The position numbers were made by a program, and so were the translations under genes. The notes under the pieces are model-generated. The model worked only from the letters and a program-made list of their open reading frames with translations. It was not told the DNA's origin and ran no database searches. From Tritrichomonas musculus (lineage: Eukaryota > Parabasalia > Tritrichomonadida > Tritrichomonadidae), in NCBI GenBank assembly GCA_039105265.1, contig JAPFFF010000155.1:1-37207 (forward strand): a DNA stretch of 37,207 nt. Reading direction: 5' to 3'. Shown in pieces: positions 35,896-37,207 of this stretch. Each line of letters starts with the position of its first letter. Within the stretch, counting starts at the first letter, position 1.

Positions 35896-37207
35896 GTTTG
35901 AGATTTGTGTTTTATTTAACTCTGTTCACTTGTGAGAAACGTTTGAATAAGAATAACTGAGATTAAGCTTTAATTTTTACTGATTTTACTTAATTTCGAA
36001 ATCGTTTTTAATTATCTTACAAAAGTGTTTGAGATTTGTGTTTTATTTAACTCTGTTCACTTGTGAGAAACGTTTGAATAAGAATAACTGAGATTAAGCT
36101 TTAATTTTTACTGATTTTACTTAATTTCGAAATCGTTTTTAATTATCTTACAAAAGTGTTTGAGATTTGTGTTTTATTTAACTCTGTTCATTTGTGAGAA
36201 ACGTTTGAATAAGAATAACTGAGATTAAGCTTTAATTTTTACTGATTTTACTTAATTTCGAAATCGTTTATAATTATCTTACAAAAGTGTTTGAGATTTG
36301 TGTTTTATTTAACTCTGTTCACTTGTGAGAAACGTTTGAATAAGAATAATTGAGATTAAGCTTTAATTTTTACTGATTTTACTTAATTTCGAAATCGTTT
36401 TTAATTATCTTACAAAAGTGTTTGAGATTTGTGTTTTATTTAACTCTGTTCACTTGTGAGAAACGTTTGAATAAGAATAATTGAGATTAAGCTTTAATTT
36501 TTACTGATTTTACTTAATTTCGAAATCGTTTATAATTATCTTACAAAAGTGTTTGAGATTTATGTTTTATTTAACTCTGTTCACTTGTGAGAAACGTTTG
36601 AATAAGAATAATTGATATTGCGATTTAATCTTTATTGATTTTACTTAATTTCGAAATCGTTTATAATTATCTTACAAAAGTGTTTGAGATTTGTGTTTTA
36701 TTTAACTCTGTTCACTTGTGAGAAACGTTTGAATAAGAATAACTGAGATTAAGCTTTAATTTTTACTGATTTTACTTAATTTCGAAATCGTTTATAATTA
36801 TCTTACAAAAGTGTTTGAGATTTGTGTTTTATTTAACTCTGTTCACTTGTGAGAAACGTTTGAATAAGAATAATTGATATTGCGATTTAATTTTTATTGA
36901 TTTTACTTAATTTCGAAATCGTTTTTAATTATCTTACAAAAGTGTTTGAGATTTGTGTTTTATTTAACTCTGTTCACTTGTGAGAAACGTTTGAATAAGA
37001 ATAATTGATATTGCGATTTAATCTTTATTGATTTTACTTAATTTCGAAATCGTTTTTAATTATCTTACAAAAGTGTTTGAGATTTGTGTTTTATTTAACT
37101 CTGTTCACTTGTGAGAAACGTTTGAATAAGAATAACTGAGATTAAGCTTTAATTTTTATTGATTTTACTTAATTTCGAAATCGTTTTTAATTATCTTACA
37201 AAAGTGT

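Larger units (their letters stand above)
1..37207. repeat. AT-rich satellite DNA array, 131-bp monomer, 284 copies
   Basis: Successive GTTTGAGAT starts fall at 1, 132, 263, 394 and so on, giving a 131-bp period held to the end of the window. 284 monomers with a net length change of +1 give 37205 bases, plus two bases of the next monomer. All copies point the same way. By hand count the consensus has 32 G or C in 131 bases. Monomers of the same type differ by 0-3 bases; the commonest R and B forms differ at about 9 positions. Because 131 is not a multiple of three and every monomer carries stops in all three frames on both strands, no long reading frame is possible. This is a classic eukaryotic satellite, likely heterochromatic; the family is not one I can name. 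Both array ends lie outside the window, so total size is unknown. Confidence 0.98.
29214..37207. repeat. Right domain (U224-U284 plus 2 bases)
   Basis: G55 becomes rare (U235, 240, 250, 264). The first part, to about 33800, holds six copies of the R(TTTTTC)-B-M composite, with C94A in U243 and U244. From about 33932 the array returns to plain R units with A55 and occasional B, like the left domain. The window ends two bases into monomer 285. There is only satellite in the region. Confidence 0.8.

Noticed and set aside
1-37207. Protein-coding genes
   Set aside because: Each monomer has stops in all three frames on both strands, and 131 bp shifts frame at every unit, so open stretches stay near or below about one monomer. 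No composition or motif suggests coding.
1-37207. CRISPR array (constant blocks separated by a variable block)
   Set aside because: The variable block has just two main forms, R and B, shared by many units. There are no unique spacers, and the 131-bp period with near-identity throughout is satellite.
1-37207. Transposon, LTR or other mobile element insertions
   Set aside because: The 131-bp phase is never broken by more than one base, and no non-satellite sequence, inverted repeat pair or target duplication was seen.
1-37207. tRNA, rRNA or other structured RNA genes, and telomeric repeats
   Set aside because: No stretch outside the monomer exists, and the monomer has no tRNA-like arms, rRNA similarity or short telomeric units that I recognise.

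Overview
The whole 37.2 kb window is one uninterrupted tandem array of an AT-rich satellite DNA. The monomer is 131 bp and about 24% GC by hand count of the consensus. The array starts in phase at base 1, runs head to tail in one orientation through 284 monomers to base 37205, and leaves the window at both ends; the last two bases begin monomer 285. There is no flanking unique DNA, no inverted block, no inserted transposon, and no gene, RNA gene or promoter I can support. Below, monomers are numbered 1-284 (U1-U284), and positions inside a monomer are written m1-m131, with m1 the G of GTTTGAGATT.

Organism: long, homogeneous, AT-rich arrays of a monomer of 100-200 bp are typical of pericentromeric or centromeric heterochromatin in eukaryotes, and AT-rich ones are common in insects and other invertebrates. 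I do not recognise this monomer as a named family and cannot assign a species. No centromere-protein motif that I could test (CENP-B box) is present.

Variation is not random. A few linked polymorphisms define monomer types. Type R has a HindIII site (AAGCTT, m70-75). Type B has four clustered changes at m66-73 that remove that site and add a CpG; about 66 of 284 monomers are B. Type M has AAATGTTAGA where others have AAACGTTTGA (m42-51). Other markers are A/G at m55, C/T at m34, C/T at m62, A/T at m113, G12A, a T10G+G14A pair, C94A, and a TTTTTC ending at m109-114.

Layout: U1-U66 (1-8644) is mostly R with A55 and scattered B. U67-U86 (8645-11266) is the most diverged part. U87-U125 (11267-16375) has B-M-K trimers. 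U126-U223 (16376-29213) is dominated by a G55 subfamily, with 5-monomer higher-order repeats and a segmental copy lying about 6.2 kb away. U224-U284 (29214-37207) carries a recurrent 3-monomer composite (TTTTTC-ended R, then B, then M) that is also seen twice around 8.6-9.7 kb, then returns to the plain left-hand type.

The sequence therefore records how the array evolves: local tandem amplification, multi-monomer duplications, and exchange between B and R types. Only seven single-base length changes are seen in 284 monomers. T-tracts spaced about 10 bp apart at m79-114 predict intrinsically curved DNA, a plausible structural role. All type assignments were made by eye.
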